58,961 nucleotides of DNA from Mixta mediterraneensis. GTDB taxonomy: Bacteria; Pseudomonadota; Gammaproteobacteria; Enterobacterales; Enterobacteriaceae. Positions 52,272-58,961 of this stretch are shown here, piece by piece. Below the pieces are notes generated by a model, which worked only from the letters and a program-made list of their open reading frames with translations, made no database searches and was not told where the DNA came from. The DNA lies in the NCBI RefSeq assembly GCF_014946725.1, contig NZ_JACFXY010000016.1:1-58961 (forward strand), read 5' to 3'. Positions within the stretch are counted from its first letter, which is position 1. Each line of letters begins with the position of its first letter. The translations under genes and the position numbers were made by a program.

Positions 52272-54879
52272 CGCCACGCTGCGTAATAAGCGTAAGGTTT
52301 CGCCCTTTTGGCTGCTGCCCATTATCGCGATGCTGATTGCGAGCTGGCTGCTATGGACAAACTATCAAGAGCGCGGCACCACCATCACGATTAACTTCCA
52401 GACGGCGGATGGCATCGTACCGGGGCGTACCCCGATCCGTTATCAGGGCGTTGAAGTCGGCACCGTGCAGAACATTAATCTGAGCGATGACTATCGCAGC
52501 ATCCAGATCAAAGCCAGTATTAAAAGTGATATGCGCGACGCGCTGCGTGAAAACACCCAGTTTTGGCTGGTAACGCCAAAAGCGTCTCTGGCGGGCGTTT
52601 CGGGTTTAGATGCATTAGTAGGCGGCAACTATATCGGCATGATGCCAGGCGATGGCAAGCCGCGCGAGAACTTCACCGCGCTGGATACACAGCCAAAATA
52701 TCGGGTGAATACCGGCGAGCTGCTGATCCATTTGCATGCGCCTGATCTAGGTTCGTTGAATACCGGTTCGCAGGTGTATTATCGCAAAATCCCGGTGGGA
52801 CGCGTTTATGATTACAGCCTTAACAGCAACACTGATGGCGTCGCCATTGATGTCCTGATCGATCGCCGCTTTACTAATCTGGTCAAAACAAACAGCCGCT
52901 TCTGGAATGTTTCTGGCGTAAAAGCGGATGTCGGCCTGAGCGGGGCCAAAGTACAACTTGAAAGCCTGGGCGCGTTAGTGAACGGCGCGATCGCTTTCGA
53001 CTCCCCAGAGAGTGCCGAAACCGCTAAAGCCGACCAAAACTATCGGCTCTATCCTGATTTAGCCCAAAGTCAGCGTGGGGTTTCCGTTTCATTAGATTTG
53101 CCTGATGGCAAAAATCTGAAAGCGGGCAGCACGCCACTGATGTATCAGGGGCTTGAAGTCGGCACGCTGACCAGGCTGAACCTGAAAGATGGTGGAAAAG
53201 TCACGGGCGAGCTGACCATCGACCCTTCCGTGGTTGGTCTGATGCGCACCGGAACGCGCATTGAAATGCGAAGCCCTAAAATCAGCCTGACCGATACCAG
53301 CCTCAGCAGCCTGTTAACCGGTAATACTTTCGAGCTGATTCCCGGCGAAGGTCAGCCACAGCAGCATTTCACCGTGCTGCCTTCCAACGAATCGCTATTG
53401 CAAAAACCGCATGTGCTGACAGTTAAACTGAGCGCGCCAGAAAGTTACGGCATTGATGCCGGCCAGCCGCTGATGCTGTACGGCATGCAGATTGGTCAGG
53501 TAATGTCGCGTAGCCTGGATGAACATGGCGTGAATTTTGTCGTCGCCGTGGCGCCTGAACATCGGCAACTGATCCATGGCGACAGTAAATTTATTGTGAA
53601 TAGTCACCTTGATGTGAAATTGGGGCTGGATGGTATGCAGGTAATAGGCGCCAGCGCGCGTGAATGGGTGGATGGCGGCATTCGGTTAGAGCCGGGCAAA
53701 CAAGGAAACGTGAAGCCGAGCTACCCATTATTTGCGGATGCCGATAAAGCCGCTGAAGGCATTATTGGCGACAGCCCTTCAACAACCCTGACACTGACAG
53801 CGAACAGTCTGCCAGATGTGCAGTCTGGTTCAGTCGTGCTGTATCGCAAATATCAGGTAGGTGAAATAACCAAAGTGACGCCACATGCCAATGCGTTTGA
53901 AATCGCGGTACATATTCAGCCGGAATACCGTAAGTTACTGACAAGTGAAAGTGTGTTCTGGGCGGAGGGTGGCGCACGTGTCCAGCTCAACGGCAGTGGT
54001 TTGACGGTACAGGCTTCACCGCTTAATCGCGCATTAAAAGGCGCGATTAGCTTCGATAATCTCAGTGGCGCGGTATCCACGAAAGGTGCCAGACGTGTGC
54101 TTTATCCTTCGGAAACGGCGGCAAAAGCGGTGGGGAGTCAAATTACCCTGCATACCTATGACGCCAGCAAGCTGTCTGCAGGAATGCCGATTCGTTATCT
54201 TGGCATCAATGTGGGGCAAGTTGAATCTTTATCGCTGAGTAAGGATAACAATCAGGTGCTGGCGAAAGCGGTGCTTTACCCTGAGTACGTTCAGGACTTT
54301 GCCCGCAGCGGCAGCCGCTTCTCCGTAGTTTCCCCAGAAATTTCCGCGACCGGCGTGAACCATCTGGAAACGCTGTTGCAGCCTTATGTCAACGTCGATC
54401 CGGGCAAAGGCCGCGCGGCACGGACGTTTGAATTGCAGGAAAGCACGATTACTGATTCCCGTTATCTGAACGGGCTAAATATCTACGTGGATGCCGCCGA
54501 AGCCGGATCGTTATCGCTGGGTACGCCAGTGCTGTTCCGTGGCGTTGAGGTTGGCACCGTGACCGGGACGTCGCTGGGCAATATGGCCGATCGCGTACAG
54601 ATTGCCCTGCGCATCAGCAAAAAATATCAGCATCTGGTGCGCAACAACTCCGTGTTCTGGCTGGCGTCGGGTTACAACCTCGACTTTGGCTTAATCGGTG
54701 GTGTAGTGAAAACCGGTACCTTCCAGCAGTTTATTCGCGGTGGTATTCAGTTTGCCACGCCACCAACCGTGCCGCTGGCTCCCCAGGCAACGGCCGATAA
54801 GCATTTTCTGTTGCAAGATGAAGCGCCGAAAGACTGGCGCAGCTGGGGCACGGCAATACCGGACCCAAATCAACCCTAA
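52240..54879 (+). CDS. letB: MCE-domain lipid-transport tunnel LetB (YebT)
   Basis: ATG 52240 (MQQETPTTPTNATLRNKRK) follows GGGAT by 6 bases and gives 879 residues (E. coli 877); the ATG two codons earlier is too close to the ribosome site. One membrane helix (~22-40) leads to seven MCE domains, each with a G-x-x-V-x-Y-x-G-x-x-V-G-x-V-like block: GRTPIRYQGVEVG, GSQVYYRKIPVG, GSTPLMYQGLEVG, GQPLMLYGMQIG, GSVVLYRKYQVG, GMPIRYLGINVG and GTPVLFRGVEVG. Stacked hexameric rings form a periplasm-spanning tunnel. Confidence 0.96.
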   Translation: MQQETPTTPTNATLRNKRKVSPFWLLPIIAMLIASWLLWTNYQERGTTITINFQTADGIVPGRTPIRYQGVEVGTVQNINLSDDYRSIQIKASIKSDMRDALRENTQFWLVTPKASLAGVSGLDALVGGNYIGMMPGDGKPRENFTALDTQPKYRVNTGELLIHLHAPDLGSLNTGSQVYYRKIPVGRVYDYSLNSNTDGVAIDVLIDRRFTNLVKTNSRFWNVSGVKADVGLSGAKVQLESLGALVNGAIAFDSPESAETAKADQNYRLYPDLAQSQRGVSVSLDLPDGKNLKAGSTPLMYQGLEVGTLTRLNLKDGGKVTGELTIDPSVVGLMRTGTRIEMRSPKISLTDTSLSSLLTGNTFELIPGEGQPQQHFTVLPSNESLLQKPHVLTVKLSAPESYGIDAGQPLMLYGMQIGQVMSRSLDEHGVNFVVAVAPEHRQLIHGDSKFIVNSHLDVKLGLDGMQVIGASAREWVDGGIRLEPGKQGNVKPSYPLFADADKAAEGIIGDSPSTTLTLTANSLPDVQSGSVVLYRKYQVGEITKVTPHANAFEIAVHIQPEYRKLLTSESVFWAEGGARVQLNGSGLTVQASPLNRALKGAISFDNLSGAVSTKGARRVLYPSETAAKAVGSQITLHTYDASKLSAGMPIRYLGINVGQVESLSLSKDNNQVLAKAVLYPEYVQDFARSGSRFSVVSPEISATGVNHLETLLQPYVNVDPGKGRAARTFELQESTITDSRYLNGLNIYVDAAEAGSLSLGTPVLFRGVEVGTVTGTSLGNMADRVQIALRISKKYQHLVRNNSVFWLASGYNLDFGLIGGVVKTGTFQQFIRGGIQFATPPTVPLAPQATADKHFLLQDEAPKDWRSWGTAIPDPNQP

Positions 54880-54956
54880 GCAAAACGGGCAGCCAGGCTG
54901 CCCGTTTCATTTCCGCGTGATACACTTCCCGCCTTTGCTTCTACTGGATATTACCT

Positions 54957-56381
54957 GTGTCGGACTCTTCTTCGCTTTTCCCAGCCGATTTCCTCACGCT
55001 AATGCGTCAAAGCCTGCCAGATGAGGCCACCTTTGCCCGCTTCATCGCCATTTGTCAGCAGCCCCTACGCCGCAGCATTCGCGTTAATACGCTGAAAATC
55101 AGCGTTGCCCGTTTTCTGGCGCAAATTGCCGGTTATGGCTGGCAACTGACGCCAGTACCCTGGTGTAACGAAGGTTTCTGGATTACGCGAGAAGACGAAA
55201 GCCTGCCTTTGGGCAGCGTGGCTGAGCATCTGAGTGGCCTGTTCTATATCCAGGAAGCCAGCTCCATGTTGCCGGTTACCGCGCTGTTCGACGCCGTAAG
55301 CGATGCCAGTGCAATCATGGACATGGCTGCTGCGCCAGGCTCGAAAACCACACAAATCGCGGCGCGAATGAATAATTAGGGCGTCATCCTCGCTAATGAA
55401 TTTTCCGCCAGCCGGGTGAAAGTTCTGCACGCGAATATTAGCCGCTGCGGTGTCAGTCATACCGCGCTGACGCATTTTGATGCACGCGTGTTTGGTCCCG
55501 CGCTACCGGAAATGTTTGACATCCTGTTGGATGCGCCTTGCTCTGGCGAAGGGGTAATCCGTAAAGATGCTGACGCGATGAAAAACCGGACCCTGGAAAG
55601 TACCGCCGACATTGCTGCCACCCAAAGAGATTTACTCGACAGCGCTTTCCATGCGCTAAAGCCCGGCGGCACACTGGTGTACTCCACCTGTACCCTCAAC
55701 CAGATTGAGAATCAGCAGGTGATTGCCTGGCTGCTTAAGCGTTATCCTGGGGCGGTTGAAATTACTCCGCTTAACGATCTTTTCGATGACGCAGCCCAGG
55801 CCGCTACACCAGAAGGTTATTTGCACGTTTTCCCGCAGCTTTTTGACAGTGAAGGATTTTTCGTTGCACGTTTGCGCAAGCTCACCTCCGTAGCACCCCT
55901 GCCTGAACCGACCTATAAAGTCGGCAAACTGCCATTTGCACCGGTTAGTCGCAAACTGGAAAGTGAAATTGTGCAGGCTGCCGCCGCTGTATCGTTAACG
56001 TGGGACCCATCCCTGACGCTATGGCAACGCGATAAAGAAATTTGGTTATTCCCGACCAGCGTCACGCCAATGTTGGGTAAAGTACGATTTTCGCGTATTG
56101 GTCTGAAGCTTGCCGAGACCTTTACAAAAGGCTATCGCTGGCAGCACGAAGCGGTGGTAGCGCTGGCCCGGCCCGGCTCCAGTCAGGCTTTTGAACTAAC
56201 GGCTAATGAAGCGGAAGAGTGGTATCGAGGCAGAGACATCTATCCCGAGTCCGTGCCTGAGCGTGATGAGATGATCGTGACCTATCAGCAGCAACCGCTG
56301 GGGTTAGCGAAGAAGGTGGGAAACCGTATTAAAAACAGTTATCCGCGCGAGTTAGTCCGCGACGGGCGCCTGTTCCGTTAA
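54957..56381 (+). pseudogene. rsmF: 16S rRNA m5C1407 methyltransferase RsmF with in-frame TAG
   Basis: GTG 54957 opens a frame like E. coli RsmF (YebU, 479 residues). At codon 141 (55377-55379) the reading ARMNN is followed by TAG, then GVILANEFSASRVKVLH continues in the same frame to 56381. E. coli has Glu at this place, so GAG to TAG is one base change. The SAM site AAPGSKTT lies before the stop. The catalytic cysteine (LDAPCSGEG) and the C-terminal RNA-binding part lie after it. Without suppression the product is inactive. The rest of both halves looks undamaged, so the change is recent or a sequencing error. Confidence 0.92.
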
Positions 56382-56384
56382 TTA

Positions 56385-57035
56385 TCACTGCACACGCACC
56401 AGCGTAAGGTGGTTACCAAACACCGCGCCAGTATCGATATAGTGAAGATTCGCTGCATCAAGCGGTTGATGCAGCGGCGTATGACCGAAGTAAAAAGCAT
56501 CAGCCCCAGAGATGGGATCGTATTTGCCATGTTGCAGGCCATCAATACGTTTGCGGCTCCATACCACGTCGTGCCAGTTAACCGGTTGTTCCCATGCATA
56601 ATGATCGGCAGGATAATCGGCGTGGGCAACGACAACAATGCGCTCGTCAAGTTGAAGGTGCAGGATTAGTGGTATTTCTTTTAAGCGACTGAGTGCGTGT
56701 CGCGCACTGATCAGCGCTGTTCCTTTTAACCGCCAAAACCACTCGCCGCCATTCATTTCCCACAACTTCATTCCGTGACCCTGTAACGCTTCCAGCGCCA
56801 TCTCCTCATGGTTACCTCGGACACAGCGGAACCACGGCTCTTCCACCAATTGCAGACAGCCTGGGCTGTCAGGGCCACGGTCAATGAGATCGCCGACCGA
56901 GATCAATAAATCCTGCTGCTTATCGAAGTCGTGAGCCTGTAACAACGCATCAAGCTGATTACGGCAGCCATGTAAATCCCCCACAATCCAAATTTTTTGC
57001 CAGTTTTCACCGTTCAAATATTGATAATTCATCAT
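56385..57035 (-). CDS. pphA: Serine/threonine protein phosphatase PphA
   Basis: The 216-residue PPP-family phosphatase (E. coli 218) has the metal motifs GDLHGC, GDLIDRGPDS and RGNHEEMA; the later histidines lie in VAHADYP and FGHTPLH. In E. coli PphA responds to misfolded proteins and heat. It is convergent with rsmF only 3 bp away; yebV and yebW, which separate them in E. coli, are absent. Confidence 0.94.
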   Translation of the reverse strand: MMNYQYLNGENWQKIWIVGDLHGCRNQLDALLQAHDFDKQQDLLISVGDLIDRGPDSPGCLQLVEEPWFRCVRGNHEEMALEALQGHGMKLWEMNGGEWFWRLKGTALISARHALSRLKEIPLILHLQLDERIVVVAHADYPADHYAWEQPVNWHDVVWSRKRIDGLQHGKYDPISGADAFYFGHTPLHQPLDAANLHYIDTGAVFGNHLTLVRVQ

Positions 57036-57272
57036 TAAGCCTTCTTCTGAGAAGCGGTTTGTTGATATTTGAAATTATAGACGTTGTGCTCCCTGCGCTA
57101 TATCCACGACTCATTCTTGCTTAATGGCCGACGCGCATAATCTGGCTGATTTATTACATATTTTTGTAGGGAATGTGCTTAGCTTTATAAGTGAATAACG
57201 TTCAATTTTTGCATCCGTCTCAGCGCTGGAGTCATTTTAGTTTGATACCCAGATGTCAGATAAGGAGAAAAT

Positions 57273-58037
57273 ATGTCCCGATTTTCAGGAAAAGTGGTTG
57301 TGGTTACCGGTGCAGGTTCAGGCATTGGTGAGGCAACCGCTAAGCGCTTTGCTGATGAAGGTGCGTCGGTAGTGTTAATTGGCCGCACGCAAAAGAAACT
57401 GGAAACCACGCTGGCATCACTAACGAAAGGCGATCATCTTGTTGCGCCTTGTGACGTCTCTGACGCCGGACAGGTTAAAGAGCTGGCAGCAAAAGTGCAG
57501 GATAAATATGGCCGCACCGACGTTTTAGTCAATAACGCTGGCATAGTGGTACAAGGACGTATACATGAAATAGCGCCTGAAGACTGGAAAAAGTTAATGA
57601 AGGTCGATCTTGATGGCGTATTTCACTGCATACACTATTTCATGCCTGCGTTATTAAAAACCAAAGGTAATGTCGTTAATATCTCTTCTGTTTCAGGATT
57701 AGGCGGTGACTGGGGCATGAGCGTTTATAACGCGGCCAAGGGCGCTGTCACTAATCTGACGCGATCGCTGGCCATGGATTATGGTGAAGATGGCGTACGT
57801 GTTAATGCCATTTGTCCCGGTCTGACTTTTACAGACTTAACTCAAGACATGAAAGATAATCAGGCTTTGCTGGATAAGTTTTATGATCGTATTGCATTAC
57901 GCCGTGCTGGTGAACCAGAAGATATTGCCAGCGCAATCGCTTTTATTGCCAGCGATGATGCGCGTTATATCACGGGCGTGAATCTGCCCGTTGACGGCGG
58001 GATTACTGCGTCAAACGGACAACCCAGACAGGCGTAA
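57273..58037 (+). CDS. SDR-family NAD(P)-dependent oxidoreductase
   Basis: The 254-residue classical short-chain dehydrogenase has the cofactor site TGAGSGIG (12-19), NNAG (87-90) and the catalytic S139, Y152 and K156 (YNAAK). The GRTQKK after beta-2 suggests NADP(H). The C-terminal PVDGG block is intact. The substrate cannot be told from sequence. The start follows AAGGAGAAA. It stands alone and precedes mobile-element debris, and is not part of the E. coli order here. Confidence 0.9.
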   Translation: MSRFSGKVVVVTGAGSGIGEATAKRFADEGASVVLIGRTQKKLETTLASLTKGDHLVAPCDVSDAGQVKELAAKVQDKYGRTDVLVNNAGIVVQGRIHEIAPEDWKKLMKVDLDGVFHCIHYFMPALLKTKGNVVNISSVSGLGGDWGMSVYNAAKGAVTNLTRSLAMDYGEDGVRVNAICPGLTFTDLTQDMKDNQALLDKFYDRIALRRAGEPEDIASAIAFIASDDARYITGVNLPVDGGITASNGQPRQA

Positions 58038-58250
58038 TGGCAATAGCGGCGCGCCAGGCAATATTTTGCGGGCGCGCTTTATAGACTGAGGTGCATAAAA
58101 AGCTGCCTCCCTGACCGCCGGGAAATATTCGAACGTTTTTCCAGCCGAAACTACCGCTCTTATCCGAATTGCTGAAGATAATTTACCCAGCCCGGCCTCA
58201 GCGCCGGTTTTTTTTATGTCCTTAATTCCAGCGCTGAAAATATCGCATTA
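58038..58250. other. Spacer after the SDR gene
   Basis: No gene is visible. A GC-rich stretch follows the SDR stop, and a terminator lies at 58192-58215. From there on the sequence looks like integrated-element debris. Confidence 0.5.
58192..58215 (+). terminator. Rho-independent terminator
   Basis: CCGGC (58192-58196) pairs with GCCGG (58203-58207), followed by eight Ts. It lies 150 bp after the SDR gene and just before the tRNA fragment. Confidence 0.75.
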
Positions 58251-58296
58251 TCATGGGGTGTCAGATGTCGGAGGGTCAGATCCTCTCGTGCCGACA
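58251..58296 (+). repeat. Degenerate 3' half of a proL-type tRNA-Pro (likely att remnant)
   Basis: The segment begins at the anticodon loop (TCATGGGGTG, GGG anticodon). It continues through GTCGGAGGGTCAGATCCTC to GTGCCGACA, parallel to E. coli proL. The T-loop has two changes (GGTTCAAATCC is GGGTCAGATCC) and one C of CCA is lost. The 5' half of the tRNA is absent. Anticodon-loop-to-3'-end is the usual extent of an att copy left by a tyrosine integrase. Confidence 0.75.
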
Positions 58297-58377
58297 AAAA
58301 TCCCCAAATAAAGCAGGCGTTTATGGCTGATTAGCTAAAAAAGTCCGCCGATTAATGCGCAGCAAATAAAAAACCGA

Positions 58378-58560
58378 CTACGTGACCTGGTTATATTCTG
58401 CTAATTTTCTCAATACAGCTGCGACATCCTGTAAATCGTGAAGCTCCTGCGCTGCTTCAGCAACATAATCAGCGAATCCATCAACTGGGGTGATCGGCGA
58501 GCAAGTGAAATTCAATTCGGCAGTAACCCCCCTCTCTCTACGAAATACGAAGCTTTGCAA
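58378..58560 (-). other. Unassigned 60-codon open frame in element debris
   Basis: The frame ends DYVAEAAQELHDLQDVAAVL and RKLAEYNQVT, a plausible helical composition. It overlaps the integrase remnant on the other strand and has no ribosome site I can defend. It may be the tail of an old island gene or chance. I do not assign a product. Confidence 0.25.
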
Positions 58561-58679
58561 GTCGACTGTACGAAGTAGAAAATGGTGAAGATTTTGCGCA
58601 AAGGTTGCTCGGCCATAAAAACCTTTCGATGACCAAAAAGTATCTGGTTTATCGCGGTCAGGAGTATGTGATGGTTTAG
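58527..58679 (+). pseudogene. Lambda-type integrase, C-terminal remnant
   Basis: In frame to TAG 58677-58679 the sequence reads PPSLYEIRSFASRLYEVENG, then EDFAQRLLGHKNLSMTKKYL and VYRGQEYVMV. This is the end of a lambda-family tyrosine recombinase (PPTFHELRSL...LLGHKS...Y). The conserved His of HExR is Tyr (TAC for CAC). A stop (58524-58526) and an apparent frameshift in the C-run precede it. The nucleophile tyrosine region (KKYL) is present. Only about 51 codons survive, next to the tRNA-Pro fragment. Confidence 0.82.
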
Positions 58680-58725
58680 ATCAGATATGACGTTTTCGGG
58701 AAAATTTCGGACATTTTCGTGCTTA

Positions 58726-58835
58726 GAACCTATCCCAAAAGGATTTTATTCCAGACAATGATGCTGCAAGCAAAATGCAGCATCGCCTCGTAGTTTTCGA
58801 CTTTCTTCTCCCATCGCGTCAGTATGCGGCGAAAG
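58726..58835 (-). mobile_element. IS5-family element fragment (transposase C-terminus)
   Basis: The terminal repeat GAACCTATCCCAAAAGG starts at about 58726. The minus-strand frame 58835-58730 reads RRILTRWEKKVENYEAMLHF and ACSIIVWNKILLG, ending TAG: the C-terminus of IS1031-type DDE transposases. The rest is missing because an IS21-family element abuts at 58836. TTA at 58723-58725 may be its 3-bp target copy. Confidence 0.82.
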
Positions 58836-58961
58836 TGTCGCTACCGATGTAAAACTGGCCCACCTGCCGATGTAAATCTGACCCACCTAGGGTAAAAATG
58901 GCAGTTTTAAGGCACTGCCAATGATGACATTGGAGACCAGAGTGGAGATTAGTGTTTTACA
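58836..58961 (+). mobile_element. IS21-family element, left end
   Basis: The end starts TGTCGCTACCGATG at 58836. Two direct copies of a transposase-binding unit follow: CCGATGTAAAACTGGCCCAC at about 58844 and CCGATGTAAATCTGACCCAC at about 58866. Multiple terminal repeats and a TG start are typical of IS21. It interrupts the IS5-family element and runs out of the window. Confidence 0.85.
58921..58961 (+). CDS. istA: IS21-family transposase IstA, N-terminal fragment
   Basis: ATG 58921 opens MMTLETRVEISVLH, like the first residues of IS21/IS100-type IstA (MVTFETVMEIKILHKQG). The helix-turn-helix that follows in the family lies beyond the window. Thirteen codons are visible. Confidence 0.75.
   Translation, partial: MMTLETRVEISVL

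Noticed and set aside
52240..54879. Internal repeats in letB as a tandem duplication
   Set aside because: The seven repeated blocks are the normal MCE domains of the family, and the length equals E. coli LetB.
55377..55379. Programmed recoding (readthrough or selenocysteine-like) at the rsmF stop
   Set aside because: The codon is TAG, not TGA, and E. coli has Glu here. No special structure is seen downstream, so a nonsense mutation is the simpler reading.
57036..57272. SdsR/RyeA small RNA pair expected downstream of pphA in E. coli
   Set aside because: The spacer has no sequence resembling SdsR and no terminator hairpin of the right kind. The next E. coli neighbour is also absent.
58251..58296. 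Functional tRNA-Pro gene
   Set aside because: Only the 3' half is present, with T-loop changes and a damaged CCA end. It cannot fold as a tRNA, so it is treated as an att remnant.

Overview
The window is chromosomal DNA of an enterobacterium, most likely a member of the Erwiniaceae (Pantoea, Erwinia or Mixta type). Almost every gene has a close Escherichia coli counterpart of nearly the same length. The gene order joins what are two distant E. coli segments: the ~26-min block (cvrA, dadX-dadA, ycgB, fadR, nhaB, dsbB, ycgNML, minCDE) and the ~40-min block (yeaE-mipA-yeaGH, then rnd-fadD-yeaY-tsaB-yoaA to pphA). That family assignment is inference from content and synteny. No rRNA, complete tRNA, prophage or CRISPR array is present.

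Layout. Positions 1-127 are the end of an IS903-like (IS5 family) element that cuts a yeaE-type aldo/keto reductase. Next come mipA, the stress operon yeaG-yeaH behind a good sigma-54 promoter motif, and the K+/H+ antiporter cvrA. A non-syntenic insert follows: a small unknown protein, an orphan WbaP/AmsG-type sugar-1-phosphate transferase, and a Bcr/CflA exporter. From 10.5 to 21.9 kb are dadX-dadA, ycgB, fadR, nhaB, dsbB, ycgN-ycgM-ycgL and minCDE. From 21.9 to 28.4 kb, on the minus strand, are rnd, fadD (with a FadR operator), yeaY, tsaB and yoaA. A decayed phage integrase lies between yoaA and yoaB. Then follow yoaB, yoaH, pabB-nudL, sdaA, pdeD, yoaE, manXYZ-yobD, rlmA, cspC with a 24-codon yobF, an MBL-fold hydrolase, yebO, yobH, kdgR, yebQ, htpX, prc-proQ, msrC, letA-letB, rsmF (interrupted by an in-frame TAG), pphA and an SDR oxidoreductase.

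The last 0.9 kb is debris of mobile DNA. It holds a degenerate 3' half of a proL-type tRNA (a likely old att site), a lambda-type integrase remnant, the C-terminal end of an IS5-family transposase, and the left end of an IS21-family element that starts an istA gene. Both ends of the window fall inside insertion sequences, so the window may be an assembly contig that broke at repeats.

Functionally the region is housekeeping: division-site selection (minCDE), disulfide formation (dsbB), fatty-acid control (fadR/fadD), D/L-alanine and serine catabolism (dadAX, sdaA), mannose/glucose uptake (manXYZ), envelope maintenance (htpX, prc, letAB, mipA, yeaY), RNA handling (proQ, cspC, rnd, rlmA, rsmF) and ion homeostasis (cvrA, nhaB). 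I see no convincing new multi-gene system. The points worth a second look are the nonsense codon in rsmF, the absent mgrB with a PhoP-box-like promoter left in front of yebO, the shortened yobF, an MBL hydrolase with a His-to-Tyr change in its metal motif, two unrelated integrase fossils (one beside a tRNA-Pro fragment), and the orphan wbaP locus.
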